The notes below the pieces were generated by a model. That model made no database searches. It saw only the letters and a program-made list of their open reading frames with translations, and was not told the origin of the DNA. Made by a program: the position numbers and the translations under genes. From NCBI RefSeq assembly GCF_000003195.3, contig NC_012873.2:21106347-21170346 (forward strand): 64,000 bases of DNA. Reading direction: 5' to 3'. The stretch comes from Sorghum bicolor (lineage: Eukaryota > Streptophyta > Magnoliopsida > Poales > Poaceae). Shown in pieces: positions 34,391-46,725 of the stretch; the stretch's first letter is position 1; every line of letters begins with the position of its first letter.

Positions 34391-35009
34391 TCAACCCTAA
34401 ACCCTAAACCTGACACATTTCCGATGATACTTTCACTATCACCTTGCCTTCCTCGTAGTCTGTGCGTGGTCCGTTCGTCTCGCACGGTGCTGGGCACACA
34501 GTTCCTGAGTATAAACCACAGGAATCATTGGCTTTCTACAGCCGTTGGCTTAACGATACTAAGCTGTGAAACTCATGAAGGAGCTCCTGACGATGGGATA
34601 CCTATTTCTGTGCATGGTCATGTAGTACTGAATCAAACAGAGCACAATGAGGAGAAAATTAGATAAAGCATACAGCAATAACGCAGCCAAAGGATCAAAG
34701 TTACCTAGCGCCAACTATTGATTTGTGCAAATATTATATCAAAGTACCTTACATGCATTATTCTTGAGTTCATTGTGACCACACATTTGTGAATATTTTC
34801 CTTGATATTTTTTTGAATCATAGTATAAACATAGAGGCTCATCTACAAGAGCATACACACTCTACTTCTATGACCACCTTCGAGCCTAATCTGTAACCTA
34901 GACATGCCTCTAGCCAGACTTAGTAGGATGCAACTGTCTCTGTTTGGTAGGTTGTATGGAGTTTTAATTTTGTCTGGGATGTTCTGGTGCAAACAAAAAG
35001 AGGAGGGGG
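34391..35009. other. Unassigned sequence before the assembly gap
   Basis: A plus-strand frame near 34,520-34,665 (with L-S-T-A-V-G-L-T-I-L-S-C and G-H-V-V-L-N-Q-T-E) looks somewhat coding-like but I do not recognise it. The rest is AT-rich. A G-run ends the stretch at the gap. Confidence 0.4.
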
Positions 35010-35265
35010 NNNNNNNNNNNNNNNNNNNNNNNNNNNNNNNNNNNNNNNNNNNNNNNNNNNNNNNNNNNNNNNNNNNNNNNNNNNNNNNNNNNNNNNNNNN
35101 NNNNNNNNNNNNNNNNNNNNNNNNNNNNNNNNNNNNNNNNNNNNNNNNNNNNNNNNNNNNNNNNNNNNNNNNNNNNNNNNNNNNNNNNNNNNNNNNNNNN
35201 NNNNNNNNNNNNNNNNNNNNNNNNNNNNNNNNNNNNNNNNNNNNNNNNNNNNNNNNNNNNNNNNN
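35010..35265. other. Assembly gap (256 N)
   Basis: Undetermined bases. GGTTGTATGG occurs on both sides (near 34,950 and at 35,266), so the gap may hide a repeat. Open frames drawn through it are not real. Confidence 1.
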
Positions 35266-35497
35266 GGTTGTATGGGACATTTTTTGTATAAAAGGTTCAC
35301 TGTACATTAGATATTTTAGGTCACCGTTATAGCAAGTACCTTGTTTTGGTTCACAAACTTTTCTTGCAATGATGCCATGTTCCATTATGCGTTTGTTCTC
35401 ACTGGTGGCTGATAATTAACGTGTTAATAGTTCAAGAAATTCATGTATGAATGATAACTGATTAAAAAGGAATCGGATGCTAAATAATTCTTGCTAA

Positions 35498-36545
35498 CAC
35501 TAGTAGAAAAGAGTACAACGCCGACGCCCCCTTTTTATACTACAGTCGGTTGTAGTTATCACGTGCCCGTGGTGTAAAAAGAGCGGTGTCAGAACTACGA
35601 ACCGTCTATGAAGATGCATTTTCACAGGCGGTTTTCCTAACTGAACCGCCTGTAGAAATCATGCATTTCTACAGCCGGTTGTCCTAAGGAACCGCCACTA
35701 AAAATCATATTTCTACAGGCAGTTTTCCTAACAAAACCGCCTGTAGAAATCATGTATTTCTACATGCGGTTCTCCTAAGAAACCGCCTGTACGTTTCTTA
35801 AGAAAGCCGCCTGTAGAAATAATTTGAAATTGAATTTTTTGAGTTTTTCAAATGACCTTGTTTGAAAAAACTGTCAAAATGAAAGTTGTAGATCTCGAAA
35901 AGTTATGAAACTTTGTAGTTGATAATTTTTTCATTTGAGATCATCTTGTCGTCGAAAACAACGTTTGAATTTCTCAAAATTGAAATTCAAATTTTGTAAA
36001 TGACCTCGGATGGAGAAACTACCAATACAAAAGTTGTAGATCTTGAAAAGTTATGAAACTTTGTAGTTGACAACTTTTCCATTTGAATCTGTTTAGGGCC
36101 TCAAATAATCAATATATGCTCAGTTTAGGATAATATGTGGGGAACTAAACTCTAGTATAGACACATTTGAGTGATGGGTGGAGTGGTAGAGAGGGTTACG
36201 CACGAGGGTGAGGTCTCAGGTTCGAATCCCACTAGCAGTGCGTCGCGCGCCATTTTACGAGAAAGAATCCGCGACTTGCGACTTTGTATATTTTAAAAAA
36301 GCTAGTGGGCCTTCTCCATAATTAAAATCTTTTTTCCTGTTTTTAAAAGACGATTTTATATTTTTTTATAAAAACATTTCAACAGACGGTTGACATAACT
36401 TAACCGCCTGTGGAAATACATTTCTACAGGCGGCTCATAAGGAACCGTCTGTGGAATTGGCCCATTTCTACGGCCTCTAGCACAGGCAGTGCTGAAAAAC
36501 GCCAGTTGAAAGTGCAACCGCCTGTACAGTCTATCTGTACTAGTG
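35498..36545. mobile_element. Short non-autonomous CACTA element
   Basis: It begins CACTAGTAGAAAAG and ends CTGTACTAGTG, with a TAA duplication on both sides (35,495-35,497 and 36,546-36,548). Subterminal copies of TTTCTACAGGCGGTT and its complement lie at 35,570-35,830 and 36,380-36,540. There is no transposase. A tRNA-like unit is inside at about 36,178-36,240. Confidence 0.92.
36178..36240 (+). repeat. tRNA-like unit with a perfect box B
   Basis: GGTGGAGTGGTAGAGAG resembles a box A region, and GGTTCGAATCC (36,220-36,230) is a perfect RNA polymerase III box B. It could be a SINE head or a decayed tRNA gene carried by the CACTA element. I cannot fold it into a full tRNA. Confidence 0.45.
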
Positions 36546-36548
36546 TAA

Positions 36549-37984
36549 TCCGGCAACAGATCACCAATGGCTGTGAAATATGGTTGGAAGTTCTGAACCA
36601 AGAACTGTCCCTGATGGAGACTCCGGTGAAATGGTACAGATTTATATAGTTTGGTCATGTCTGCTCTTCATGCCGACGCAGGACTGCTCGATGCCAACGC
36701 GATATCAGCACCAGCTGATCAACCGAGGCGCATGCAACAGTGCGTGGGTGTACGTGGGGTGACATCCTTTCGTGCGTCATTTCGTTGTGGCTCCACGTGG
36801 TGGCAAATGAGATGCCGAAGGGCCAAAAGTCTTATATGATACCGACGTGCAATACAACGAAGAAGCTATCAATCTGAAAATAAGATGCTTATATTTTTCT
36901 AGATCTTGTGAAAATTCACAAGAAAAAAATTATCCTTTTATATTATATTATCACCAAAACAGACATATATTATATGGTCTTATTATCCTACTATACTATA
37001 TTGTCTTATTTATTACTCTTCTAATTATAAAAAGTAGGTAAGTTATATTAATCCTGACTTTTGATATCCTTCTCTTCCAGAAAATAAGTGTTTAACAAAA
37101 ATACAAGAATTCCGGGAAAAATACACAATGAAAGATGATTGGTGTATGCGTTCTTATATACTGTTCCAATCCCTACCATATTTATAGTTTTTTTGGGGGC
37201 TACACGTTTAAAAATATATGCTTTATGTTTTTTATCAAAAGGAGAAAATGCTTATCATGAATTGAGGCCTGTTCAAGAGGACACATCAACACTGACGTAT
37301 GCTAGGTATATTCTTGGATTTACATGGCCACAGTGAATGTACATATTCTTGGTTGGAAAGATATTCAAATGAAAATTCATTCAAGAAAAAAACATTGCAG
37401 ATGACATAGATGGGTAACTAACTCAGAGTCACCGTCGTTGTAATAATACCTATGATTTAACTATTTCTATATATTGTTAATCGTGAATCTTACCACAGAC
37501 ACTCAAGTAGATATCTTATTCTACAGTCATGTGGAATAGACCAAAAGCTACACATATTTTACAGTGAGTATAACATTTTGTTTAAGTTTTTGCGGAAGAC
37601 TTTTTAAGAAATGCAGTATTACACAGGCACAGATATATACATATATACTCGAATCTGTGTACAAGATGGTATGGAGGCACGACTAAACTTATTCATAGAT
37701 TTATTGGTGCATGAAATGAATGCATATCGGAGATTTCTTACTGCCGACATAAACCATTATCATATCCGCATCACGAAAAGGTCTATATAATAGAGTTTGA
37801 GAGCCTACGATGCTATGCTCTTCATGATTGTTAATTTCACAAACTTTATTTTTTAGATTAAATGTTACTTTAATGTTGATATTTAATTTTATAGTATTTA
37901 TTATATTATCTTGTTTGTAATAGTATAAAATGTTAGCTATCTCGTAACAATATACGGACTTATTATCTAGTATAAGTGTATAAA
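36549..37984. other. Intergenic AT-rich DNA
   Basis: No coding region, RNA gene or bounded repeat that I can support. Confidence 0.5.
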
Positions 37985-38327
37985 GGCCCTGTTTAGATTG
38001 GAGATAAAAAATTTTTGAGTGTCACATCGAATGTGTCGGAAGAATATCGGGAGGGTTTTTAGAAACTAATAAAAAAATAAATTAGATAGCTCCTCTGGAA
38101 ACTGCATGACGAATCTATTAAGCATAATTAATTTATCATTAGCACATGTGGGTACTGTAGCACTTAAGACTAATCATAGACTAATTAAGCTTAAAAGATT
38201 TGTCTCGCGGTTTTCAACCAAACTGTGTAATTAGTTTATTTTTTATCTATATTTAATATTTTATGCATGTGTCCATAAATTTCATGGGATGGATGAAATT
38301 TTTTTAGGTGTGAAACTAAACAGGGCC
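37985..38327. mobile_element. Tourist-type MITE
   Basis: Ends are GGCCCTGTTTAG and CTAAACAGGGCC. The flanks are AAA and TAA, so one target copy has mutated. At about 343 bp it is longer than the other members here. Confidence 0.85.
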
Positions 38328-38774
38328 TAAAGGCAACGGGTACAAGTGCATCCTAGATTCGCCCGAAGGCTGCTAGAAGTGAAATTCTCTTTCAGGTAAA
38401 TGCATGCTTTGGTGGAGGACACATCGTGTTCGGAATCAGCATGATCATGCAAAGCCGCGAGGCCTGGTGTGCATTGCAGAATCAAATTCCCCCCGCGGCA
38501 GCTTATCACTAGCTAGCGTGTGGTAGCGTATATCTGCGTAGGTAGGCGTTCTTGTCCCCGTAGCACGTCGTATACGTCCACACGCGTGAGGATGCATGTA
38601 CTAGCTAGATTGCTATGGACTATCGGATGCGGCGATCGTGGTGGACTCATGGTGGCCTGGTGTGCAGCGACTTTATTGAACGCAATAGCCAGTAGGTGCG
38701 GTTGTTGAAGCTACAGTAGCATTGATCCCGCATCCCAACCTTTAGGCACCCTTTTCCCTATATTCCTACAACCG

Positions 38775-38985
38775 CGTCATTTAGTTCCTGAATTTTTTTT
38801 GCATTTGGCTATTATAGTATTTTCGTTTTATTTGATAATTAGTGCTAGATTCAAAAGAATTCTCTCGTCAATTATATATAAACTGTACAATTGGTTTTTA
38901 ATCTATATTATATGTATATGTTTAAAGATTCAATATGAGAGAAAATCTTTTAAAAAAACTTTGAAACTAAACAAGCCCTAATTCT
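38775..38985. mobile_element. Decayed Tourist-type MITE
   Basis: It has internal family text (GTATTTTCG, ATTTGATAATTAG, ATATGAGAGAAAATC) and the end AAACTAAACAAGCCCTAA. The left end has lost its GGCC. Confidence 0.6.
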
Positions 38986-39078
38986 CGTCTTTGGCCGGCT
39001 CTGTCCACTTTGTCTCTGGATGGCTATGGCATTCACCGATTCCCGGTTGCTTTGTCTGCCAATTTTCTGATGTGTGTA

Positions 39079-39227
39079 AGGCCCAGTTTGATTAAATTCC
39101 GTCACATCAAATATTTAGACATATGCATAAAGTATTAAATATAGATTATTTATGAAACTAAAAACACAACTAGTGAATAATTTACGATACGAATCTTTTA
39201 AACATAATTAGTTCATGGTTAGACACA
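39079..39227. mobile_element. Truncated Tourist-type MITE
   Basis: It starts AAGGCCCAGTTTGATT and shares internal text (CACATCAAATATTT, ATTAAATATAGATT) but breaks off where a sequence beginning CAGGGGTGGATCTAAAGG, like a hAT terminus, starts at 39,227. Confidence 0.55.
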
Positions 39228-39345
39228 GGGGTGGATCTAAAGGGAGGGCTAGGGGCTCTAGCTCCTACACCTAGTGCATCAATGAAAATATAGGAGGGTG
39301 AAAGAGAAAAAGAGGTGGAGAAAAGAAGAAAAATAAAGAGAAATG

Positions 39346-39401
39346 GAAGAAGAAGAAGAAGAAGAAGAAGAAGAAGAAGAAGAAGAAGAAGAAGAAGAAG
39401 A
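39346..39401. repeat. (GAA)n microsatellite
   Basis: About 18 uninterrupted GAA units. It is likely polymorphic in length. Confidence 0.97.
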
Positions 39402-40289
39402 CATGAACCCCCTTCAATTCTATTCTATATGAGACACTAAATGTCAAATAAAATAAAAATTCAACAGTACTTGTTAAACTTTAACATCTCTAAGCAGCAC
39501 GTTAGTCATTGCCATGAGGCGAGGACACCGGTACCAGCAGCTCAGCACGAGGTGAGTGGAAGCTGGATCAGTGTTCCCATTGTACTTGCTCCCAAAAATT
39601 TAGAATGCAAAAGTTCAGTAGTTTTAAAAAAGTCATTTTTCTTTTATATAAAATAGTATCGATATTTATGGCTCCAACACAACGGTACACCATGAAAATA
39701 AAATACAATATATTTTATTTGAAAAATCTATTATTTTTATATTCATATCATAAATAATAATGTACGATTCCTATCTATCAGGCGACTGATTTTCTAGGCG
39801 CGTCTAGCTCTGCTGCTTGCTTCCTGCTTTCACCCAACCGGCGCCAACCATTCAATTCAAATTCATTCAAATCCAACGACAGTAAAGCATCGCATTGAAC
39901 ATTGACTAATTTTCAGGCACCTGTAAATTAGAAATTGAGCGTAATTCACACATTTGTATTTAAGTTCTTGACTTGACCTTGATATTTGATTTGTTTTGTT
40001 AATTCTATGATTTAACGGCGTTATTTTTTCAGTGCTATAGCTAACATGCCTAATAAGTAATAATAGTGACATTCTTGGTAGCTTAATTTTTCTAGATACT
40101 CATACCGGTAGAGTGTCTAGTACTATGATTTGAAATAATTAAACAATTAAATAAATAAATACTAGTACTTTTTAAAAAACACTTGATTCAACTACTTGAG
40201 ATCCGTTGACAAGGGAAAATTATAGAATTATATTTATTTATTTAAAAAAATGAAGGCTGTTCAATTATTCACATACAGCACAGACAGTC
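39402..40289. other. Intergenic AT-rich DNA
   Basis: I see no gene, RNA or bounded mobile element in this stretch. Confidence 0.5.
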
Positions 40290-40292
40290 TAA

Positions 40293-40757
40293 GGCTTTGT
40301 TTAGTTCACCACAAAAATCAAAAACTTTTATGATTCCTCGTCATATCGAATCTTGCGGCAAATGCATGAAGCACTAAATATAGACGAAAATAAAAACTAA
40401 TTATATAGTTTACTGTAAATCGCGAGATAAATTTTTTGAGTCTAGTTAGTCTATAATTGGATATTAATTGCCAAATAAAAACGAAAGTACTACAGTACCG
40501 AAAACCAAAAAGTTATCCGAATGTTTAGATACACCCAGAAACCCAAAACTTTACAAGATTCTCCATCACATCAAATCTTGCGGCACATGCATGGCACATT
40601 AAATATAGATAAAAAAGATAACTAATTGCACAGTTTACTTGTAAATCACGAGACGAATATTTTAAACCTAGTTGCTCCTGATTGGATAATGTTTGTCAAA
40701 TAAAAACGAAAGTGCTACAATGTCAAAATCCAAAAAGTTTTTGATCTAAACAAGGCC
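40293..40757. mobile_element. Tandem double MITE of the Tourist type
   Basis: The outer ends are GGCTTTGTTTAGTT and AACAAGGCC with TAA on both sides (40,290-40,292 and 40,758-40,760). Inside are two head-to-tail units, each with the ordered family motifs (CACATCAAATCTTGCGGCA-like, AATATAGA, AAACGAAAGT.CTACA), meeting near 40,515-40,530 without internal GGCC ends. Only one outer target duplication is present, so it moved or formed as a unit. Confidence 0.85.
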
Positions 40758-41366
40758 TAAGTTAAATGTGTCAACAGCCCAGGACCACCTAAATTATTGG
40801 TTGACCACCTAAATTTCTCTTATTGGTTGATCTCATGCTAGCTGTCTTATTAGTCGAATAGTGCCGCCGTTGAAATTGACCAAGTTGACGATGATCGTTG
40901 TCCATGTCACTATTGACCAGGTGGTCACAAAAAAGAAGAAAACCGGCTGACTGATGTGCACGTCCATACCAAAGCATAAGTTATCGCTAGTCAACACGCT
41001 TCATTCCATTCGAATTAATAAACAAAAGAAAACTTGTAGTTTTATTTCCCATATTTTCCCTTTTATCAAAACGGGGCACGAAACAGGGGGTTCTGCAGGT
41101 ATATATGTTTCAATTAATTACCATGGACAAGAGAAGAGGAACAGGTAGTATACAGAAATATAGAGTACGGCTTATAATTGATTAAGCTTTAGCATATATT
41201 GGTGGTCGCCTGCTCGATCTTTGTAACTGATTAAGGTCATGTTGCCGAGGTCATATCATAGTCAAGTGGTAGTACTACACGACTACAAGTCAATTGATTA
41301 AGTTGACGTGGCTAAGGTCGTCATATCCCAACCCAACAGTGTCCCTACCCAGTTGATTTAAACAAA

Positions 41367-41610
41367 GGCCTTGTTTAGTTCACCCCTGAAAACAAAAATT
41401 TTTTCAAAATTCCCCGTCACATCAAATCTTGTGGCACATGCATGAAACATTAAATATAGACGAAAATAAAAACTAATTATACAGTTTAATTATAATTCAC
41501 GAGACGAATCTTTTGATCCTAGTTAGTCTATGATTGGATAATATTTGTCACAAACAAACGAAAGTGCTACAGTGTCGAAAACTTTTCACTTTTCGGAAGT
41601 AAACAAGGCC
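41367..41610. mobile_element. Tourist-type MITE downstream of the SWEET gene
   Basis: GGCCTTGTTTAGTTCA at the left and AACAAGGCC at the right; flanks AAA on both sides. It lies about 490 bp beyond the stop codon of the transporter gene. Confidence 0.88.
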
Positions 41611-42098
41611 AAATTTAGTGTTTGTCAATCGCAAATCCTAATGAAAGGCCTCTCTGCTCACATGTATCTTCCCAACAGGGTCTTGGATTGTCTTTGGCCT
41701 ATATTTTCTATCTGAACTGCAGAAGTCGTCGTATTGAAACTGCCGCACGTCGAAATCAAATCTATCTCTGCATATGGTTTTGGTGAGTCGAATCAAAATG
41801 CTTTAGCATATATTAATTAGCTTAGTGGCCAAAGGTTTCGTTACTAGGAAGGATGGATTCATGGAAAGTATAAAAGCTAGTAATTGATAGACGAGACGAC
41901 GACCGAGAGCTTAATAAGATGCATATGCATCGATCATCCTTTCATCAGGAAGAAGGACGCTGCTAATGCTAGATACACACACAGACGTTGGCGTATATAT
42001 GTAGCCCCCGTACTTGTGGGCGCCAGCTCTTGCTTGTATTGGTGGTCACCTGCTAGTTGTTGTCATCACGTACGTAGTACAAAGTACTCATCGATATA

Positions 42099-45000
42099 TC
42101 AGTAGGTGTTGTTGTTGGAGGCCCTGCCGCTGCCGTCGACGACCACCTCCGTCATGGCGACCTGGTCCGTCTTGCGCTTGCGTGCCTCGATGATCTTCTG
42201 GGTGTTCTTGTAGTACATGGCGTACAGGACTAGCTGCGCCACCGCGAACAGCACGCCCAGCCCGTTGGGGATCTGCATGCATGCACGCGAAGATTATTGC
42301 ATTATTAATTGGCCATGCATGATCAGTAAGTACATGTACATGACGATGAGGAAGAAAAATATAATGTTGTGGAGGTGAGTTAGATTTCACGAACCAGGTG
42401 GCACTACAGCGGTGTACAAGTGTACTGCTAGTCTGCTAGTGTAGCCTTGGCCTGATCCAAGGGACATGCAGCTAGCAGCACAGAGGAGACTCTAGACTCT
42501 AGTGTAGGAGTGCCCTTGTCCTACGGGATACGGATAAGATGGCGTCCGTCGTGTACTGGTTGTGGAGTACCGTGCCGAAGGCGTCAGTCGTCAGAAGCAC
42601 ACGTTAGAACGGGACAGACGCGTCCGTCCACGGATCCACCTGTGCAGCTTTCGCCGCTATGACTTGATGACGGCTGCAAGTTGAAGGCGCGCGCATTGGG
42701 AACATCGACTAGGGCCTTGTTTTGTTGCGAAAAAGATTTCGGTAATGTAATATTTTCGTTTTTATTTGACAAATATTATCTAATCATAGACTAACTAGGC
42801 TTAAAAGATTCATCTCGTGATTTACAATCAAACTTTATGATTAGTTTTTGTTTTCGTCTATTTTTAATGCTTCATGCATGTGGCGTAAGATTCGATGTGA
42901 CAGAGAATCTTGAAAACTTTTTGCATTTCGAGGTGAACAAAACAAGTCCCAGCGAGAGGATCGGCGGAGAGCCTCCGGATCAACGCGGACGCGGGCGGTG
43001 CAGCGGCATGGCAGTGCTCGGCCGGTACGTGAACACCGGACACGTACAGATGAGTGACTCGGGCCACTCGGCTCGATCAGCTGAAAGGAATGGACGGCGG
43101 GATGGGACACTGATGTGTTTTTTGTAGTCTTGGAGCTTATAGCTACTGTACGTAGTTTCAACAGCAAACAGTGTTGAGTTGTGCGAGCGCGACATGCAAT
43201 CGTTGCACGTTGCCATCAGCCAATGATGCAGTAGCAGTACGACGATGGCAAGGACACGGACAGGGCCGAGCCGAAAAGAGAAAGCAAGCAAGCGCCGGTC
43301 GCCCCGTCGGTCTCAGCCCGCGGCCGCCCAGGCAACGATCCGCCGCGCGTATGGCGATGGACCGGTGGGTGCGCGCGTGCGCTGGCCTCCTCCGCGGACG
43401 GCGCCCGCGGCCGCATGAAGTGGGACGATGTGGCTGGTGCCGTGCGTGTCTGTCTGGACCGTCCGTAGCACCGACCACTGATCTGATGTGATCGCGCGGG
43501 TCCGGGCCGGATGATGCAGCGTGCACGCATCGGATCGTTGGTGGTCAGATGAGAATGGGGGCCAAAGCGTGTGGGGAAAATTGTGAACAGACAAGGGCAT
43601 CATCGTTCACGGGTTTGCCTTCTGTTGAGGCAGGCAGGCAGGTCGGCAGGCGCTCGATCCCACACGAGTCACAAGGTGCAAAGCGTGGTATCGTCGTATG
43701 TATTTGGGGGCAAAGGCCAAAGGCCGGCAACTGCACGCGTCCAAGCTCCAGCCGGTACCAACTTGGCCTGTCTCTCTGTCGACCGTGCCAACTTTTGGCG
43801 CCTACACAGTAGCTACTACTGCATGCCTGTGACTCTGTGAGAGCAAGGGCCGGCTGTGTGCATCCACGGACAGGGAAGCAGGGCCCAAGGTGGAGGAGGT
43901 GCGCGTGCCATATCCCCAGCCACACATAGTTTTTCAGGTTAGGTCTCACATCACATGGGGACGAAGCGGCTGCGCAGCGTGGCCATGTGAACCAAGGTCT
44001 GGAAAGAAAATACGTACGGTACCCAACCGTGTAACCCGTTCTGTTGATTTGCTCCGTTGGTTACTGCAGGTGCAGGGATGGATGCCAGCACGTGCATGCC
44101 TTCTTCCTCTCATCCTTCCCTGTCGGTTTCCTCCACAACGCAACAGGCTGATCTGGGCATGGTCTTAAAATAGCCACTGCCCGACTCCTATACGAATTTC
44201 TAGCGCTCCATGCTAAGCTACTTATACCGGACGTGACGCTAGGTAATTAGAACAGGTACTACCACTGAATGCCTGTTAATTAGCTACTACGTACTGTAGC
44301 CTGTAGGTATAAACGAAAGCTCAATACGGAATCCAAAGTTTGTTTGACGAGTTACTAGTAGCAGTTTCTTACGGTGATGTAGAGGTCGAAGCGGATGAGC
44401 GCGTAGGCGGTCCAGCAGATGCCGTTCACGAGGGAAGCCAGAGACAGGAACAGGGGCATGTACTCGACACTCTTCGTCTGGATCACCATTTTCTGATACA
44501 TGCATCATACATACAAGTAACAAAAGAAATAATAACTGCATCAGTGTGGGTGTATAATAAATATATCTCAGACAAAATCAGATTTGCAAAAGAAGACCTT
44601 TAGCATCAATACCTTTTGCAACAACAGGGCATGTGTTGCATGAATACAAAATAAAAGAGACAGACGGCGCGCAGTGGTAATTTTGCACATGAGTCAAAAG
44701 GAAGACTCTTCTAGCTACATATATGCTGTTGCGCCGGCATACGGAAGAGTCACAGAAACGACAGCAGAGTTATTATGCCTACGTACTCCCTCCGTCCCAA
44801 AAAAAGTGTCGTTTTAGGTTTTCGTGCCACAAATTTGACTCGATTTGTAGAAAATATATGCAATATTTATGTCTCTAAATAAATTTGTTAAAAAACTAGA
44901 CTTTAAGATCTTTTCAATGATACTAATTATGTACTATAAATATTAATATTTTTTATTATATATTTAGTTAAAGTTATTTTTTGGGAAGCGCAAACGACAC

Positions 45001-46275
45001 TTATTTTGGGACGGAGGGAGTACGTGTGTGGCTATTAGTTTGTTTTATTCTATCCAACAAATAAAATCTCTGTGCGCAATGAAATGGGAATCTAAAACAA
45101 CAATTCTCCACTTCGTTTCTATGCAAGATTCCCATTCCAGCTGCACTAATTTATATTATAATCACTCATTGTAATAGTAAAGAACAGAAAACGTAATCTC
45201 CTGACACCGACAGCAATCTAATATAAGCACAACGCGCTCTACACAGGAGTGCGATCAAAGAAAAAAAAAACCATCGATTAATTGACTCAGGGCGAAAGCT
45301 AGCACACCAGTCACATGCTGCAGCTATATACTAATAAACTAATTACTACCAGTAATAGTAGCCGTACATATATATACGTACCATGACGGAGAGCGGGGCG
45401 GCATACATGCCGGTGCCGAAGAGGACGCAGAGGATGCCAACGATCATGGACCTCCGCTCGTGCGTGTGCGCCAGGGTGAGCACCAGCGCGGCGACGGCGC
45501 CGAGGAAGGCCACCTCGGCGGCGAGCAGGAGGAAAACCTTGCGGCGCACCGCCCCCGCGGAGTAGAGGAGGAAGAGCGTGACGTAGGTGAGCTGGATGGC
45601 CATGCCGGTGCCGTTGATGGTGATCACCAGCATGCTGTGCGGGTGCACCACCGGCAAGCCGTACAGCACCCACATCATGCAGTTGAGGAGCGTCGCCACG
45701 TACGGGATCGGCGAGTACTGCTCCACAGACCCTTTCTTCCAGATGCGGATGAAGGTAGGCCTGTATGTCATATACGTATATGGACAGAGAAATACATGCT
45801 TTCAATTAGTAGATGCTACATACCACATATATGTTTTCTGAGTATTATTTGTGTCCTGGGACAAGTCTGTTAATTAGTAGTCCATAGTTCTGCAATTGTA
45901 TACATAATTATTCCTACTATGCATATGTATTTCATGATGGGTGTGTTGTAGCCTGTCATTAATTTAGAGTTTTGTATTCATCTGGAAACGAATGGAATGG
46001 ATTGATTCTTACACTGGGGAGAGGAAGAGCACCAGGGCGGTCCCATTGCCTGCAAGATATACCCAAACGGAAAAAGAATCCCAAAAGTGAATATATATAG
46101 CACGTGCTTTGTGGCAAGAAGAAAATCACAAATTGAGCTTTAGTTTGGGGCAAATTAGTACTATGAACAAGCAGCATGAGAAGGAAAATGATTAGGCAGG
46201 GGCACGTACAAGCATGGGTCGTGACTACTCACCTATGACACCGATGGCCGTGCGGATGGTGTCAGGGGAGACCAT
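42099..46275 (-). CDS. SWEET4: SWEET4-like sugar transporter, five exons
   Basis: Coding exons on the minus strand: 46,275-46,233; 46,049-46,013; 45,760-45,382; 44,492-44,373; 42,272-42,099. All introns are GT-AG and all joins keep phase, giving 250 residues. SWEETs are seven-helix uniporters that let sugars cross membranes down their gradient. Two MtN3 repeats are seen (about residues 10-97 and 132-217). Pocket residues Trp57, Asn76, Trp180 and Asn196 are present. Cys54, Met145 and Asn176 fit hexose-type rather than sucrose-type members, as I recall the family. The basic E-A-R-K-R-K and the N-N-N-T-Y end form the cytosolic tail. It looks intact. The text closely resembles rice SWEET4 (grain filling); orthology needs a tree, since grasses have several SWEET4 copies. 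Confidence 0.95.
42273..44372 (-). other. Fourth SWEET intron (2.1 kb), with MITE and GC-rich block
   Basis: Donor ACC|GTAAGA and acceptor TGCAG|ATC. It holds a Tourist-type MITE (42,712-42,950) and a GC-rich, CpG-rich block (about 42,950-43,530) that produces long overlapping frames on both strands, none with recognised motifs. Confidence 0.85.
42712..42950. mobile_element. Tourist-type MITE in SWEET intron 4
   Basis: Ends GGGCCTTGTTTTGTT and AACAAAACAAGTCCC. Target copies no longer match (CTA/AGC), so it is old. Confidence 0.8.
44786..45020. mobile_element. Stowaway MITE (Tc1/mariner) in SWEET intron 3
   Basis: CTCCCTCCGTCCCAAAAAA at the left and its complement TTTTGGGACGGAGGGAG at the right, with TA on both sides (44,784-44,785 and 45,021-45,022). 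These are classic Stowaway ends. The element is 235 bp with no coding sequence. Confidence 0.96.
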
Positions 46276-46484
46276 GGTCGCTAGCTGCCTTGAGGAAGAT
46301 GGTGCTCAGCTCTAGAGAGAGTGCCCTTGGTAGCAAGACTATGGTGAGACACCTCCGTTAGAAAACAGAGGCCGGCCGGAGGACAAACACCAAACAAAGA
46401 GGAAGAAACGAATGGGCACAGTTGAGCTGAAGCTCTTGGCTCTCCGGCTTGTTTGTGAGTGACCAGCCAGTGAAGGATGCCGGC

Positions 46485-46492
46485 TTAAATAG
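46485..46492 (-). promoter_or_regulatory. TATA box of the SWEET gene
   Basis: On the minus strand CTATTTAA lies 210 bases upstream of the ATG at 46,275. It is the only good candidate in the leader region. Transcription probably starts about 30 bases downstream, leaving a leader of roughly 180 bases. Confidence 0.6.
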
Positions 46493-46725
46493 AGGAGCAT
46501 GAGTTAGCTAGCAGCCCTGGCCTCGCCGTGGCTGGACCCGCGGACATCGATCGGGTCCCACCAGCCCACCTCCACTCCACCTCCATCTCTATCTGATCTA
46601 AATCTCTCTCTAGTCACTAGACTGTCGACTTTCCGAGGAAAATAAAAAAAATTGCCTTCTCCAAAGCGTATGTACCATGTGAGAGCCGCAAAGAGATTAC
46701 TATAGTCGTACAAGTACAATATTAA

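Noticed and set aside
34843..35385. Long reading frames on both strands
   Set aside because: They run through undetermined bases of the assembly gap.
36178..36240. True tRNA gene
   Set aside because: Box B is perfect but I cannot form the acceptor and anticodon stems, so only a tRNA-like unit is claimed.
43158..43949. Several long overlapping frames on both strands in the SWEET intron
   Set aside because: High GC content removes stop codons by chance. No motif, start context or splice pattern supports them.
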